DNA of 64,000 nucleotides from Adiantum capillus-veneris (GCA_014529385.2 CM043954.1:95377247-95441246), one strand, 5' to 3'; positions 1 to 11,769 are shown, numbered from the stretch's first letter. The notes: a model not told the origin generated them from the sequence alone. Numbers and translations are program-made.

Positions 1-690
1 AAGCCTTATGAGGTGCTATAAGGACAGCTTTTTTATCCAATTTTGGTACCCTCTTCTACTCTGAATCTGAGGATATGTCCAAAAGAGAAAATTTAGCCAA
101 CTTCAAGGGTGATTTTACATAAATTTTATGGCCAACTTCAAAACTTCCACCTCATACACCCAAAAGTCTTCCTATTTTCTCTCACCCTTCCACACACCTA
201 CTCACTCATACACACTCCTCCCTCTCCTTCCCACACCCAAACCTAGACATTCCATGACTATTATCACCTTCTTCACCATACTCATTCCCTCTCTTCACCA
301 TAGCTTCCATGATACACACACATACTCTCATATATCTCTACACCTACTCCCATATTCACATTCCCTCTTCACCATCATGAAAATTACAAAAAAAAAAAGC
401 AAATTGGATATGATTTATCTCTGCAAATGAAGGATTTTCAGCAAGAGGACCTTGAAGTCTTGAAATTGACACAACGTCACCATCAACCGCGACTCTGTCA
501 TATTGACGCTTCATCCATCGGTGTCACTAGGTGAACTTCCTCTCAGATTCCATCTATCCCCCTAATTTTCATTATCTTCTTAAAGCATTTTACCATTGTC
601 ATGCACCTTGTGTGCACCTCATTGTAATCATAATCACTAACCTACTAACACTAACCCTAATGAAAAAATCACCTCACCTCAAGGAAGTAA
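1..690. other. unassigned pyrimidine-rich DNA
   Basis: I see no gene here. The plus strand is rich in C and T between about 140 and 400 (runs of CACACTC, CCTTCC and similar), and short open frames follow that composition rather than any protein family. The segment may be the outer part of the LTR-like arm that begins near 690, but no terminus is visible inside the window. Confidence 0.4.
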
Positions 691-1722
691 GGATAAGTAG
701 TGATAGAACTCTCTTTCTCCCTCTCTTTTTTCCTCTCCTTTTTCATTCACCATCATTAATAATTCTCTCTCTCTTGACCCCAAATGCATGTGACTCAAGG
801 AGATAAGAAAGGCCCACTCCATTTTGAAAATACAAAAATGCTAAGCTCAATTTGTTAGCGTGTAATTCAAATTAGCCATAATCCAAATAAGTGATCTATA
901 ACCTATAAATAGACCCCTTCCCTTCATTGTAAACACACATAGATAGCATTCCAGCACTAGAGGCATGAGGAAAGACTTGGTTGTAGACACTATAGTGTGA
1001 GATTCACACTTTAGTGCACTATAGCATTGATGCTACATTTTTTAAGTGAGAGAGTATGAGAGTTTCACATATCAAGCCACCATTGTACCTATCCTTACAG
1101 TCATCAATAAATTTGAGTTCTTGGTGCTCCAAAGACGTGATTTTGTCTCCAATTCATATTACATCTGGTTGTGCAATGCCAGTCAAAAATTTGAGGTGAC
1201 GTGAATGCCGCAATTTCTCAGTTGAGCTTGTGAGGATAAGTGTTTTGGGTGCTTTTATTGCCTAATACTAGTTCATTGTAAGAGGTTCCAGTGATGAGAG
1301 GTCTCCTGCAACCTAAGACACGTGTGTGTTGGCAAAGTGTTGAGCACGTGTTGGTGTTGTCTCCGTGTAGGCTCTTTGACAGTGTAGCAAGGTGTTCTTT
1401 CACCTCTCGAATTTCAACACAATTGTTTGAGGAACCTCACTCTCCATCTCTCTCCGTTCTCTCAGTGGCTCCTTCTCTCCTCCTTCTATAGAAAATTGTT
1501 GCTTGTTTGTGTGTGTTTTGCGGGTCTCCCTTAAGTCTGTGGACACTCTCTTGCGTCCTAGTTCGCATCCATAACTAGGTGGTGCCCTTTTTAAGTTGGG
1601 TTTGGCTAGGGATTTTGCTTGGTTGTGTTTGTGTTTTGCCCTAGCTTCATTGAGCAGCATAGGAGCCCTGAAGGGTGTCTAGAGGCCGCTCCTCTTATTG
1701 CCCGCCCCGGACTGCCTCACTA
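690..1722 (+). repeat. left arm of a long inverted repeat, LTR-like
   Basis: This arm is an imperfect reverse complement of about 2225-3290. The best stretches are 1553-1722 against 2225-2395 (shared GCGTCCTAGTTCGC, CTAGGTGGTGCCC, TTGAGCAGCA, GAAGGGTGTCTAGAGG and a GCCTCA end) and about 740-830 against 3170-3260 (CATGTGACTCAAG and neighbours). It reads like an LTR in plus orientation: a TATA-like box near 904, a promoter-like polypyrimidine stretch before it, and a CA end near 1721. No primer-binding site follows it, so it may be a displaced or rearranged LTR, or one arm of a foldback element. The outer limit near 690 is approximate. Confidence 0.6.
904..912 (+). promoter_or_regulatory. TATA-like box in the left LTR-like arm
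   Basis: TATAAATAG lies in a context (CCTATAAATAGACCCC) like the TATA box of plant LTRs. The opposite arm has the matching CTATAAATA on the minus strand at 3071-3079. Function is inferred. Confidence 0.45.
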
Positions 1723-1740
1723 TTTAGAACTCAAGGCTGG

Positions 1741-2212
1741 GTAACTAGCATACTCCATATGCTACCTAGCAAACTCCATGTGCTAACTATCATAATCACT
1801 TTCTGTTAGACAACGTACTTATCATGCAAAGAAATTGAGCATACTAGGTATGTTAACTAGCATACCAGGTATGTTAATTAGCATACATATTTTGTTAACC
1901 AACTAGTTTTGTATGTTATGTAGGACCCAAGGCATGCTAACTAGCATACTCCATATGCTAACTAGCACTGTCCATATGCTAACTAGCACAGTCTATATGC
2001 TAACTAGCATACTCACTATGCTAACTAGTATACGCATTAGGACACCCATCATGCTTTTGAGCATACTAGGTGCTAACTAGCATAAATGATGTTAATTAGC
2101 ATACATCTTGTGCTGACTAGCTAACTTTGTATGCTAGCTAGAACACAAGGCATGCTAACTAACATACTCCATATGCTAACCAGCATACTCCATATGCTAA
2201 CTAGTATACACA
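1741..2212. repeat. minisatellite of dyad-symmetric GCATA/TATGC units
   Basis: About twenty degenerate units built on CATACTCCATATGCTAACTAG are packed into 470 bp. Each contains TTAGCATA and TATGCTAA, so neighbouring half-units can pair with each other. There is a second level of order: the stretch ending AAGGCATGCTAACTAGCATACTCC near 1930-1950 recurs near 2150-2170, and a preceding segment (ATCATGC..TTGAGCATACTAGGT) recurs as well, giving a superperiod of roughly 220 bp. The array sits exactly between the two inverted LTR-like arms. Confidence 0.85.
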
Positions 2213-2224
2213 GCCCAGCTGCTA

Positions 2225-3290
<1,066 letters not shown>

Positions 3291-3530
3291 CTCCATATGT
3301 TGATAGTGTGGGTGCATTTTTACAAGAGAAGTTAGTTGTTAGTGGTAATAATCACTAGAATTGTTAGTGATACATTTACAATGGGTAGGATGAGTTGATT
3401 TGATGAAGGAAGAGGGGTGAATTAAAAGAGAATCATTCAGATGGTGAAGCTTTGAAGAAGCTTGAACTCACCCTTGTGTAGATTGTGGAGAAAATGACCG
3501 CAGGTCTTCTTTGCTTCTTTACGCTGCCGC

Positions 3531-3775
3531 CACGGCTGTGTGTGTTTGTAATTTTGTTACAATTTTAAAATTTTGACAATTAAAAAATCCATTCATTTGA
3601 ACTCACGTAGTAACTTACATGTATAAGAGGTGAACCCCTCGAGACCGAGGGCATTGATATCCCTAGACCACTTGTAATGTGAGGGAGCAATTGCTACATG
3701 GTGGAGTTTCTTCTCCCCTATTGTGCTCCTCAACTCGCTTCAAAATCAACTCTAGAAACCCAAGAGAACTTTCTC

Positions 3776-3830
<55 letters not shown>
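3531..3830 (+). repeat. truncated copy of the 14.7-19.7 kb array unit, ending in (GT)n
   Basis: From GTGTGTTTGTAATTTTG to CCCAAGAGAACT this matches 17,905-18,133 closely, and 16,165-16,378 less closely. Shared landmarks include TTTTAAAATTTTGACAATTAA and the GAGACCGAGGGCATTGA block. The similarity stops at the (GT)n run of 3779-3830, after which the sequence is unrelated. The breakpoint in a microsatellite parallels the unit junctions of the main array. Confidence 0.8.
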
Positions 3831-3832
<2 letters not shown>

Positions 3833-4728
3833 ACTGAGTCAACATCAGTTAACAGAAGCTTTTAAAGACTGAAGACGTACGAATGCACATCAAAGATCAA
3901 CATGAAGAAGCAGTAAAGATTGGAGTTACACATTTTCCACATTTTTTCAAAATGGTCACGTATTGTAAATCCCTGATTATTTCAATCCATTGTAATATCT
4001 TAATGTGTGTTATGGGATCAATGAGAGTTCAAGCTGTAAAGAACAGGTCAGTTACTGTGCCTAGGTTGAAAATTCAATAAGTGGTGCAGCCCTAAAGGCC
4101 TTGGGTGCCTGGACATTGCATATATTTACCCTAGGTACATAAGGCAGTGTGTAAAAGAAATTAGGGTTCTCAAGCTCATTTGTTGAGAGCACTCCTTGGT
4201 GAGAGCTCTTGAGGTGTGTGTCTATGGAGTCCTTGAGCTTCTCTTTGCTCATGAGACTTGACTAACACTAATCAATGATTCATTCTCTCTCACTATGCCT
4301 CTCTCATGCTATGATTACCTATGATACTTAGATTAACTAGATCTTAGCTAATTAGTTGCTAATCCCTCTCTAATCTTGTGTGATTTCCTCTCTTGTTTGT
4401 GTGTGCATGTAGGTTTGATTGGAGTGTGGTGCTCAATAGATCTATGTGTGTGTACTTGCGATTAGTGTGTTGCATGATAGGATTCGTGTTGTGTGCGTCT
4501 TGCAATCATAGTGTATGTGATTGGGTTGATTAGAGGTGAAGAGAAGTGGATGTGGAGATTGTCCTTCATTGCGGCTTAGCTCCTCCATAGGCCAAGAAGC
4601 TCACCTCATAGATTTAACCATTTGTGTTGCCACGATTAGCTCACTAACCGTGTGAGTGTTTCCATACCTAGCCGGGTAGCTCATCCCTCCGGATTGATAA
4701 TTTTGTTGGTCATTAAAGCTATTGCAAC
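3831..4728. other. unassigned repeat, possibly a truncated LTR, cut by the Tat insertion
   Basis: There is no coding signal over 900 bp. The T-rich plus strand with repeated TGTGTGTG and CTCTC runs has the texture of an LTR, but I find no second copy in the window. Its right edge is the insertion point of the Tat element (CAAC at 4725-4728), and the other side of that insertion resumes at 14,678. Confidence 0.35.
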
Positions 4729-6261
4729 TGATAGCGGGAAAAAAGAGCAGTGCAATCGGGTGGCCTCTGTACTCGTGCACACTCCACAAACCACGCCTCA
4801 TGCAAACAAGCAAAGAACAAAACAAAGGGGGCACCACCCTAAATTAAGAGGTTTAGGGACCTCACACATAGTGCACATAGGCAAGTGAGACTTCTGGCAT
4901 TATGATGGCATCAAAACATATGGCAAAACACATAGAAACAAAGCTTAGGGACCTTATGTAGCATATATATACACAAGACATCAAATTAACAATACAACGG
5001 CATCTGATCATACATAACAAGGATATAGAGAAGCAAGCCAAGGATGGCATAACCCCTTGTCAAAAACAATCAACCCAGCAAGTAGGTATGATCCTACTAG
5101 CAACACATCAATACCTTAGAGAATGATGGCGAGGATGGTGGCCATGGAGCATGAGAGAAGACTCCTTATTTAGGTTTTAGGGCTAGTAATGTAGCATACT
5201 AGAGGGAGAGAGAGAGAGAGGGAGAGAGAGTAGAGCTCCATCCATAGCTCCTCGTTGTGAGCAATGTCGTCATAGCTTCGTTGCTTGGTGAAGTGGGTGA
5301 AGTGTTGGTTTTGAGTGAGAGAAGGCCTCCTTATATAGGTTTCTGAGAGGGTTTAGGATTAGGGATAAACATGCTTAAATCTGCTGATTGGGGTTAGTTT
5401 TTGCTTAAGGTGGTCAACAGATTGAGGTCACCTGATATGTCACCATCAAGATATTCTCTAGAGTGATGTGAGAGGGGAGGGTAAATGCTGATTTTTCTGA
5501 TTGTGACACATGGGGATAAGGCCTTGACCATCATTTAAGAGGAGGTAAGGTGGTTGTTGAAACTGGAGGTTCTGCACATGTCAAGGGGGGACCTGCGGGG
5601 GGGAGGTGGCAGCTGGGTCCTCCTGAATATCAAATTCTCAAAAAATCCTCAACCATGGCTTCTTTTGACATGTGTTCTTTGAAAAAATCAGCATGTCTCT
5701 TTTAAACTCAAAAGTCTTTATCCCTGTTGACTCACCTTTACCATAAGATTTTTCCCTTTTTTCCTCCTGTAACTGCATTGTTGATGCCTAATCACTGCTT
5801 CTAGTAACAGTGAACTGTTACCTACCAAATACTTATGGTGCAGTAAAAAATATTTACCATGGGTAAAAAAATTACTGTAGGTAAAAAGTGATTTGTATTT
5901 ACCATGTAGGTGAAAAATATTTACTGTAGGTAAAAAATATTTACTATGGTAAAAAGTATTTACTGTCGGTAAAAAAGTGAAAACGGAGTATGCTGTGCTG
6001 TGAGTCCACACGAACATCCTCGTGTAAATTTCACTAGAAATTTACACCTAGAATGGGCTATTCTGTAAGATATAGGTTGTAGGCATGCATAAGAGCTTGT
6101 TCCCACGTATCTTCTGTCCATGGCACTTTTTACTCTTTGGTGCTTGTGAAGTAGATTTTTCTTCTCTTTCGAGATCCCTTGGACTAGAGTATCCTCATCT
6201 CCCCAACAACTGACTGTGCCTTTATTGCATCTTCAGAAGGGGTCCTAAAAACCATGCATCA
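4729..6261 (-). repeat. 3' LTR of the Tat element
   Basis: This is a direct copy of 13,146-14,677 with matching TG..CA ends. It contains a GA-rich patch near 5210-5230 and, at about 5838-5975, a degenerate 19-20 bp tandem repeat based on GGTAAAAAATATTTACTGTA. On the minus strand the TATA-like box TATATAAGG lies near 5333-5341. It lies next to the polypurine tract, which fixes it as the 3' LTR. Confidence 0.93.
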
Positions 6262-6277
6262 TATAGCCCTCCCCCTT
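6262..6277 (-). other. polypurine tract of the Tat element
   Basis: On the minus strand AAGGGGGAGGGCTATA immediately precedes the LTR start TGATGCATGG. It is the expected primer site for plus-strand DNA synthesis in an LTR element and confirms the minus orientation. Confidence 0.85.
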
Positions 6278-6744
6278 AAGCTAGAGGTATTTGATGCCTC
6301 TAGCTGTAGGTTGTGCTACAATAGGGTTCTCTTGAATACTTACCCACCTGGTACCAATTGAATTTGCCATGTTACTGCTTTCTTGGCTGATGCACACTGT
6401 TTAGTCCTTTGTGATGAATAATTGTATCCATCCATGACTAACAACTGGTCTCCTAGACCCTTGAAAGCCATACCCCATCCATTGTCAATATCCGCTTTCA
6501 CTGGTAGCATTCTCTTTTTTTCTTTTTTTCTTCTCTTTTTTTTCCTTTTTTTTTTGTCTTCTCTTTTTTTTTTTTTTTTTGAAACGACTATGTACATGAT
6601 TGTTACCTTAGTTGGAGCTCGAATATGATGTGCTCTCCTCTGAACCATCCTTAGCATTGATTTCACCAGCATATGGCTGTGAAAGACGACATTGGTGGGC
6701 CTTCAATTGCCAACCATTTACCGGGGTCTGATGTACCTTACCAT
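6278..6744 (-). other. 3' untranslated region of the Tat element
   Basis: This is a non-coding segment between the integrase end and the polypurine tract. It carries a long T-rich block on the plus strand (about 6515-6582). I see no further gene. Confidence 0.6.
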
Positions 6745-8036
6745 CTAGTCACCTAGTTGGTAACTACCATTTGAGAACCTCTGTATCACTACAAAAGGAC
6801 CTTCCCACTTAAGCAAGAACTTACCATCCTTCCTGCGATCAAAGCGATTGTCGTATCTTAGCACTAAAGAACCTTTCTTGACAAGGTTGCGATTGAACTT
6901 CTTTCGTTTCTTCTCTGCCTGGGCTGCATAGTACTTCACTGCTGACTCTCGATCTAGCCCTAACCTCTCCAAATCGATGATTCTTCCTTCCACCTGCTTC
7001 TCTTGAATATCCTCTTGATGTGCTTTTAGAACTCGGAGGCTCGCTAGCTCCACTTCTATAGGCAATAGTGCCTCTTGCCCGTAAACCAAGTGAAAAGGTG
7101 TATACCCCAAGGATGTTTTAAAGGATGTTCTGTAGGCCCAAAGTGATGCATCTAGGTGTTTGTCCCATGCCTTAGGATGTAAATGCACTTGCTTAGTGAT
7201 GATTTTACATATAAGACCATTTACCTTTTCCACAAGACCATTGCACTGAGGGTAGTATGGTGTAGAGTGCCTACGCTTGATTTTTAACTTGCTCATCAAT
7301 TGCCCGACTAAATCAGCTCGAAATCCCGGTCCCCTATTCGAGAGAATCTCCAAAGGTGTGCCAAAACGGCAACAAAGGAATTCAAAAATGAAATCACTCA
7401 CGTCCTTGGTTGTGATGCGCTTTGTGTTAGAGCTTCTGCCCATCTGGTCATGTACTCCAGCCCCATAATGATGTATTCCTTCCCTGATTGAGTGCAAGGT
7501 AGTGGCCCTATTGCATCTATCCCCCATTTTTCAAATGGCCCATAGGTTTTGATTGGATGCTGATTTTCATGGGTAAGACGCCTTGGTCCAGCTTTTTGGC
7601 AAACCTCACATGTGCGGCACCAATGTTGTACATCTCGATGGAGGCTTGGCCACGTGAACCCTGCTTGTAAAATCTTTCTGCTAGTAATCTCTTGTGCAAA
7701 GTGGCCACCACACACACCTTCATGACAACTAAACAAAATATCCTTTATCTCTTGGGATGCAGGAACTCTCCTTAAGACAACATCTTTCCCTCTACAATAC
7801 AAGTCCTCATTCACTAAGCTATAGCTGGTAGCCTTTTTTGCCAACCACCTATGTTCACTTTTACTCATACCAGAGGGTGCTTCACAATGCTCAAGAAAGT
7901 AAAGTAAATCATGCAGCTCCTCCTTTCCCTGGTATAAAGTACTTTTCACAAGGATAGCACCTACTATGAGAGTTTGTAGTTCTTTACCTGCTAAGGCATC
8001 TACTTCTCGATTTTGATCTCTAGGTACAAAGTGCAC
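6745..8036 (-). pseudogene. Tat integrase, broken by a stop and a frameshift
   Basis: This region should insert element DNA into the genome. It continues pol after an in-frame TGA (8037-8039). The start holds the tail of the second RNase H (HFVPRDQN..VDALAG). The zinc-binding domain follows as H..GGH with 30-odd residues to CRTCEVC, and then the catalytic core begins at WGIDAIGPL (first Asp). Near 7430-7437 the frame shifts, and the core resumes at about 7470 and runs to 6745. The second catalytic Asp is replaced by Asn (LSNRGPGF), while the Glu is present in NGLVEKVN. The C-terminal part (DGKFLLKWEGPFVV) is the usual SH3-like end, and I see no chromodomain. The stop, frameshift and Asp-to-Asn change point to a dead enzyme. 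Confidence 0.88.
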
Positions 8037-9767
8037 TCAAACTTCTTTAAAACCCTTCAACAAGGCCTTTGCTTCCCTCATCTTAACAGAAAATTTGTCA
8101 TTTTTACAGGCCCATACACCAACCATTTGCTTAACAATCAACATGGAGTCACCAAAAACATTTAGCTTTGTGATGCCCTGAGAAAGACAACATTGCAACC
8201 CTAAAACAAGGGCATGGTACTCTGCCTCATTGTTAGAATGAACCTCTTTTAGATGAAACCCTTTTGCAAAGATCTTCTCCTTCTCTGGACCTAATATTAC
8301 TATGCCTGCTGATGCCTTGTCTTTGGTCCTCTTGTAAGCCCCATCAAAATACAGACTGTGTGCTCCCAGTAGAACTTTAGGCTCCGGGATAGGCGGTACC
8401 TTACTAGGTGCCTCTTTCTTGGCCTTCTCATAACACCTTTGTGTGAGGACATCTGCCAAACAAGCATGGGTGGAATCCTCTACTTGTAGTGTGTAGTCAA
8501 ACTCTTGAAGCTGCACCACCCACTTTGATATTCTTTGAGACAATTCCATGTGTTGTAGGGCATATGGAAAAACCTCCTCAGTTGTGATCACCACAAATTG
8601 TCTCGGAAGTAAGTAAGCCTGAAACTTCTCCACTGCAAACTTAAGAGCTAGCACCAATTGCTTAGTTGTGCTGAAACCCTTTTCAGCAGCTGTCATCACT
8701 CTACTAGAGAAGTAGACTGGTCTCATGAGAGATGTCTTTGGGTCTTTTTGCATCAAGACAGCTCCTAGAGCTTCTGGACCTACACTAGGATTTACAAAGA
8801 ATAATTCACCCCATGTGGGTTGTAGGACGACAGGCAATGAGCTCAAAATGGTTTTAACTTCTTGAAAGCACCTTTCACCCTCCTCACTCCATGTCAATGT
8901 AGTGTGTTTAGTGAGCTGCTGCAAAGGATAGATTGCCTGAGAAAGGAGATGTATGAATCGTCCCATGTAGCGAACCTTTTGAATGAAGGAGACTAGTTGC
9001 TTCACGTTTGAAGGAGTAGGTAAAGCTAACAATGTCTTTACCTTTTCAGGGTCAGCCTCAATACCATCTTGAGACACAACATGGCCTAGTAGAGTGACCT
9101 TGCTCTCACCTATGTGACACTTGTCTTTATTCAATTTCCCACCTAATTGGTCCAGACGGGTGAAACCTTCATCAACCTTGGACAGATGTACTTCCCTAGA
9201 GCTGTAAATGCAAAAATCATCAATGAAGACTCGTATGGACTTACCAAAGTAAGGTTGAAACACCAAGTTCATAAACCTCTGGAAAGTAGCCGGGGCATTA
9301 GTTAAACCAAAAGGCATAACTCTATAAGCAAAACACCCCCAAGGTGTTATGAAGGTAGTCTTTCTTTGGTCTTCATCTGCAATTCTGATTTGGAAGTAGC
9401 CTGAGTACCCATCACACACTGTGTACCTTTCATGACCAGCCACTTCATTTAGTATTTCATCTTGAAAAGGCAAAGGAAAATGGTCCCTTTTTGTGGCTGC
9501 TTTTAGAGGCTTGTAATCCACACATACCCTCCACTTCCCATTTTTCTTTGGTGCTACCACAACTGGAGACACCCACTCAGAATCTTCCACTGGGTAGATA
9601 AATCCTGCCTTGAGTAATCTTTTTACTTCTTTTAAGAGTGCATCTTGTTGCACTAGCCCTAATCTCCTTAGCCTTTGCACCACTGGTTTGGCACCTTCCT
9701 TTAATTGGATATGGTGTCGGGTTACCGTCACTCCTTTAATGTGCTCGTAATTAGTTATAAAGCGCAT
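8037..9767 (-). CDS. Tat pol: reverse transcriptase, RNase H and second RNase H
   Basis: A 576-residue open frame starting at ATG 9765-9767. Residues about 50-230 are Ty3 reverse transcriptase: SPVVVAPKKNGKWR, CDGYSGY with catalytic D119, [12 protein letters not shown], and FIDD with D183/D184 (Phe in place of the more usual Tyr). Residues about 290-440 are the Ty3 RNase H, but the canonical first Asp is missing: FVNPS stands where DAS is expected at 326-328. Residues about 470-576 are a second, archaeal-type RNase H with D475 (YFDGAYK), E516 (NNEAEYHAL) and D540 (FGDS). Its last Asp lies after the TGA at 8037-8039. The frame is +1 relative to gag and overlaps it by 17 bases. The stop may once have been a Trp codon, which is inference. 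Confidence 0.92.
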   Translation of the reverse strand: MRFITNYEHIKGVTVTRHHIQLKEGAKPVVQRLRRLGLVQQDALLKEVKRLLKAGFIYPVEDSEWVSPVVVAPKKNGKWRVCVDYKPLKAATKRDHFPLPFQDEILNEVAGHERYTVCDGYSGYFQIRIADEDQRKTTFITPWGCFAYRVMPFGLTNAPATFQRFMNLVFQPYFGKSIRVFIDDFCIYSSREVHLSKVDEGFTRLDQLGGKLNKDKCHIGESKVTLLGHVVSQDGIEADPEKVKTLLALPTPSNVKQLVSFIQKVRYMGRFIHLLSQAIYPLQQLTKHTTLTWSEEGERCFQEVKTILSSLPVVLQPTWGELFFVNPSVGPEALGAVLMQKDPKTSLMRPVYFSSRVMTAAEKGFSTTKQLVLALKFAVEKFQAYLLPRQFVVITTEEVFPYALQHMELSQRISKWVVQLQEFDYTLQVEDSTHACLADVLTQRCYEKAKKEAPSKVPPIPEPKVLLGAHSLYFDGAYKRTKDKASAGIVILGPEKEKIFAKGFHLKEVHSNNEAEYHALVLGLQCCLSQGITKLNVFGDSMLIVKQMVGVWACKNDKFSVKMREAKALLKGFKEV

Positions 9768-11769
9768 GCTTCTTTAGTACCTGCAAATAGGGTTCTCTCT
9801 CTTCTTCTAGTAGGTCCTTAGCTAGCATCTCCTCTAAGCCTGTGGCTTCTTCCTTGTTTAGAGAGTCTTGACCACCTTCTCCTTGTGGGTTTCGCAGTAT
9901 TATACCCATGACTTCCAAAGAGCTAGCATCCTCCTCAGATGAAGAGCAGCTGCTTGTGCTCCATTCATCCATAGAAGTCTCCATCTCTAGGTCTTGTTGT
10001 CTACCCTGCTTCATGTCATACACAATTTTTTGTTGCTTGCCACCTACCTTATGATTTGGTCGCAACTCAAGGGAACCTGTCTCCCAATCTTGCCTAGCTT
10101 TCATAGCCATAAGCCAAGGTCTTCCTAGGATTAGCGGATAGCCCTCCCCCTTAGTTGGGATCACATAAGCATCAATTGAGATTGTCACACCAAAAGCTGA
10201 AACCTTTACTCCATTAACCTTTCCCACACAAGCCACCCTTACATTATTTGGCATCTTAGCTTGTAAGGAAGTTTGCTCGTTTACTTCCAAACCCAACCTG
10301 TGCATTAATTTCTCTGTCATAACACAAATCTCGGATCCACCATCTACGTACACATTGGAGACTCGCTGACTCTTAATCTCTGCATCAATGACTGGCACGA
10401 TATCCTTCATGCCTCTTGCACTAATAGACCCAACTGACTTTGCCTTAGCCCTCCTGGTGCTGACCATCTTAGACCAGGTTCTACACATCTTTGGGGAAAG
10501 GTGGAGGAGTTGCTGCCATGAAATCTTTGGTCCTTGCTTACTCACATTTGCTACCCGGTCGTAAGGTATGGATCCTACCCCAAGTGGAAAGTCTTCTACT
10601 CCTATGTGCCTCCTTGACCTACTCTTCCTTTTCTTGTCTCGTATCACTTGGGAGGAACCCTCATTCCCTTTATCCGGCTCTGAAGCTTCCATTTCATCAG
10701 TTCTTTGTCTCCTAACTCTCTTTATTGGCATGGCAATAGCTTCCTCCATTTTTTCTTTCCCTTTATCCTTACCATTGTCAAGACTTATGACAGAGACAAC
10801 CCTGTCCTCCCCTCCCGATGGTAGTGGAGGGATCTCTGATGGTGCTTGTGGTGGTGGAGGAGGGGGTCTCAATATTTGGATTGGTGGAGCCACGTGTGCA
10901 TTTTGTCCATTTAGTGGCCTAGCTCGAGGAGGAGTGACTTGCTGGCGAGGAGGCCGTCTTTGATTACCATTTCCTTGATAGCGTCGTAGATGGGGGCAAT
11001 AATACATGCCGTGACCTACCTCTCCACAGTTGTAGCAAATGTACTCACGTGCTTGCCTTTGTCCTTCTTGTCTATTTCGTTCATTTCCTGGCTGGGGAGC
11101 CCTTACACCTTGAACCAGAGTGATGGACAGGCTCTCTAGTTGATTGGTGATTTGTTGAAGTAATTCTTGTTGAGAGGACTCTTGGTCTGTTGCTCCTGTC
11201 CCTGCTACTACCCTTGCCGTAGGTTGAGCTAGCGGTGGAGGCTCAATTCCCCCTTGTAGTTGAGCTTGGAATTTTAACTTCCTATCCTTCTCCCTTGCAT
11301 AAGTCATAGCTTTATCAAAGGTATCTGGGAATTTACCTTTTACCTTTTCTCGAAGGATGGGGTAAAGCCCTGCCAGGAAACAGTCCTTCTTTAGACATTC
11401 TGGCGCCCTTTCTCCTTCACCTAGTGATGCACACCATTTCTCCCACAGGTTGGAAAACTTTCCTTCATAGCTTCTATAGTCATTGGGTGATGTTTGGCGT
11501 AGCTCTAAGAGCTGTCTCCATATCTCCTCTGGAGGCTCATGGCGACGAAATTCTTCGATGAAGGCCATCTTTAAGGACTCCCAGTCTCTTCTTTCTTCAG
11601 GTGCCAAAGTTTGATACCATAATTTTGCACCTTCCCTCAAGACCAAAGGAAAGGCCCTTAACTTAGTAGCTTTGTCATCCCTTCCCGATACCAGAAAGGC
11701 CATTTCCAAATTATCCAAAAATTCTGGAGCAACCTCCCCAGGCTTACCATAAAAATTAGGAAAGGCCAT
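9751..11769 (-). CDS. Tat gag and protease
   Basis: A 672-residue frame starting at ATG 11767-11769 (MAFPNFYGKPGEV). The retrotransposon gag domain covers roughly residues 10-190 (EFLDNLEMAF, KLWYQTLAPEE, ESLKMAFIEEF). A zinc knuckle CX2CX4HX4C (CYNCGEVGHGMYYC) lies at about 245-258 and would bind element RNA. A Pro-rich linker and a basic stretch follow. An aspartic protease starts near 475 with VYVDGGSEICVM, and LILGRPWL follows near 545. The active site reads Asp-Gly-Gly-Ser rather than DSG/DTG. The frame ends at TAA 9751-9753, within the pol overlap. No start context is visible, because translation in these elements depends on the genomic RNA. There are no internal stops, so this is the best preserved ORF of the element. 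Confidence 0.92.
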   Translation of the reverse strand: MAFPNFYGKPGEVAPEFLDNLEMAFLVSGRDDKATKLRAFPLVLREGAKLWYQTLAPEERRDWESLKMAFIEEFRRHEPPEEIWRQLLELRQTSPNDYRSYEGKFSNLWEKWCASLGEGERAPECLKKDCFLAGLYPILREKVKGKFPDTFDKAMTYAREKDRKLKFQAQLQGGIEPPPLAQPTARVVAGTGATDQESSQQELLQQITNQLESLSITLVQGVRAPQPGNERNRQEGQRQAREYICYNCGEVGHGMYYCPHLRRYQGNGNQRRPPRQQVTPPRARPLNGQNAHVAPPIQILRPPPPPPQAPSEIPPLPSGGEDRVVSVISLDNGKDKGKEKMEEAIAMPIKRVRRQRTDEMEASEPDKGNEGSSQVIRDKKRKSRSRRHIGVEDFPLGVGSIPYDRVANVSKQGPKISWQQLLHLSPKMCRTWSKMVSTRRAKAKSVGSISARGMKDIVPVIDAEIKSQRVSNVYVDGGSEICVMTEKLMHRLGLEVNEQTSLQAKMPNNVRVACVGKVNGVKVSAFGVTISIDAYVIPTKGEGYPLILGRPWLMAMKARQDWETGSLELRPNHKVGGKQQKIVYDMKQGRQQDLEMETSMDEWSTSSCSSSEEDASSLEVMGIILRNPQGEGGQDSLNKEEATGLEEMLAKDLLEEEREPYLQVLKKHALYN

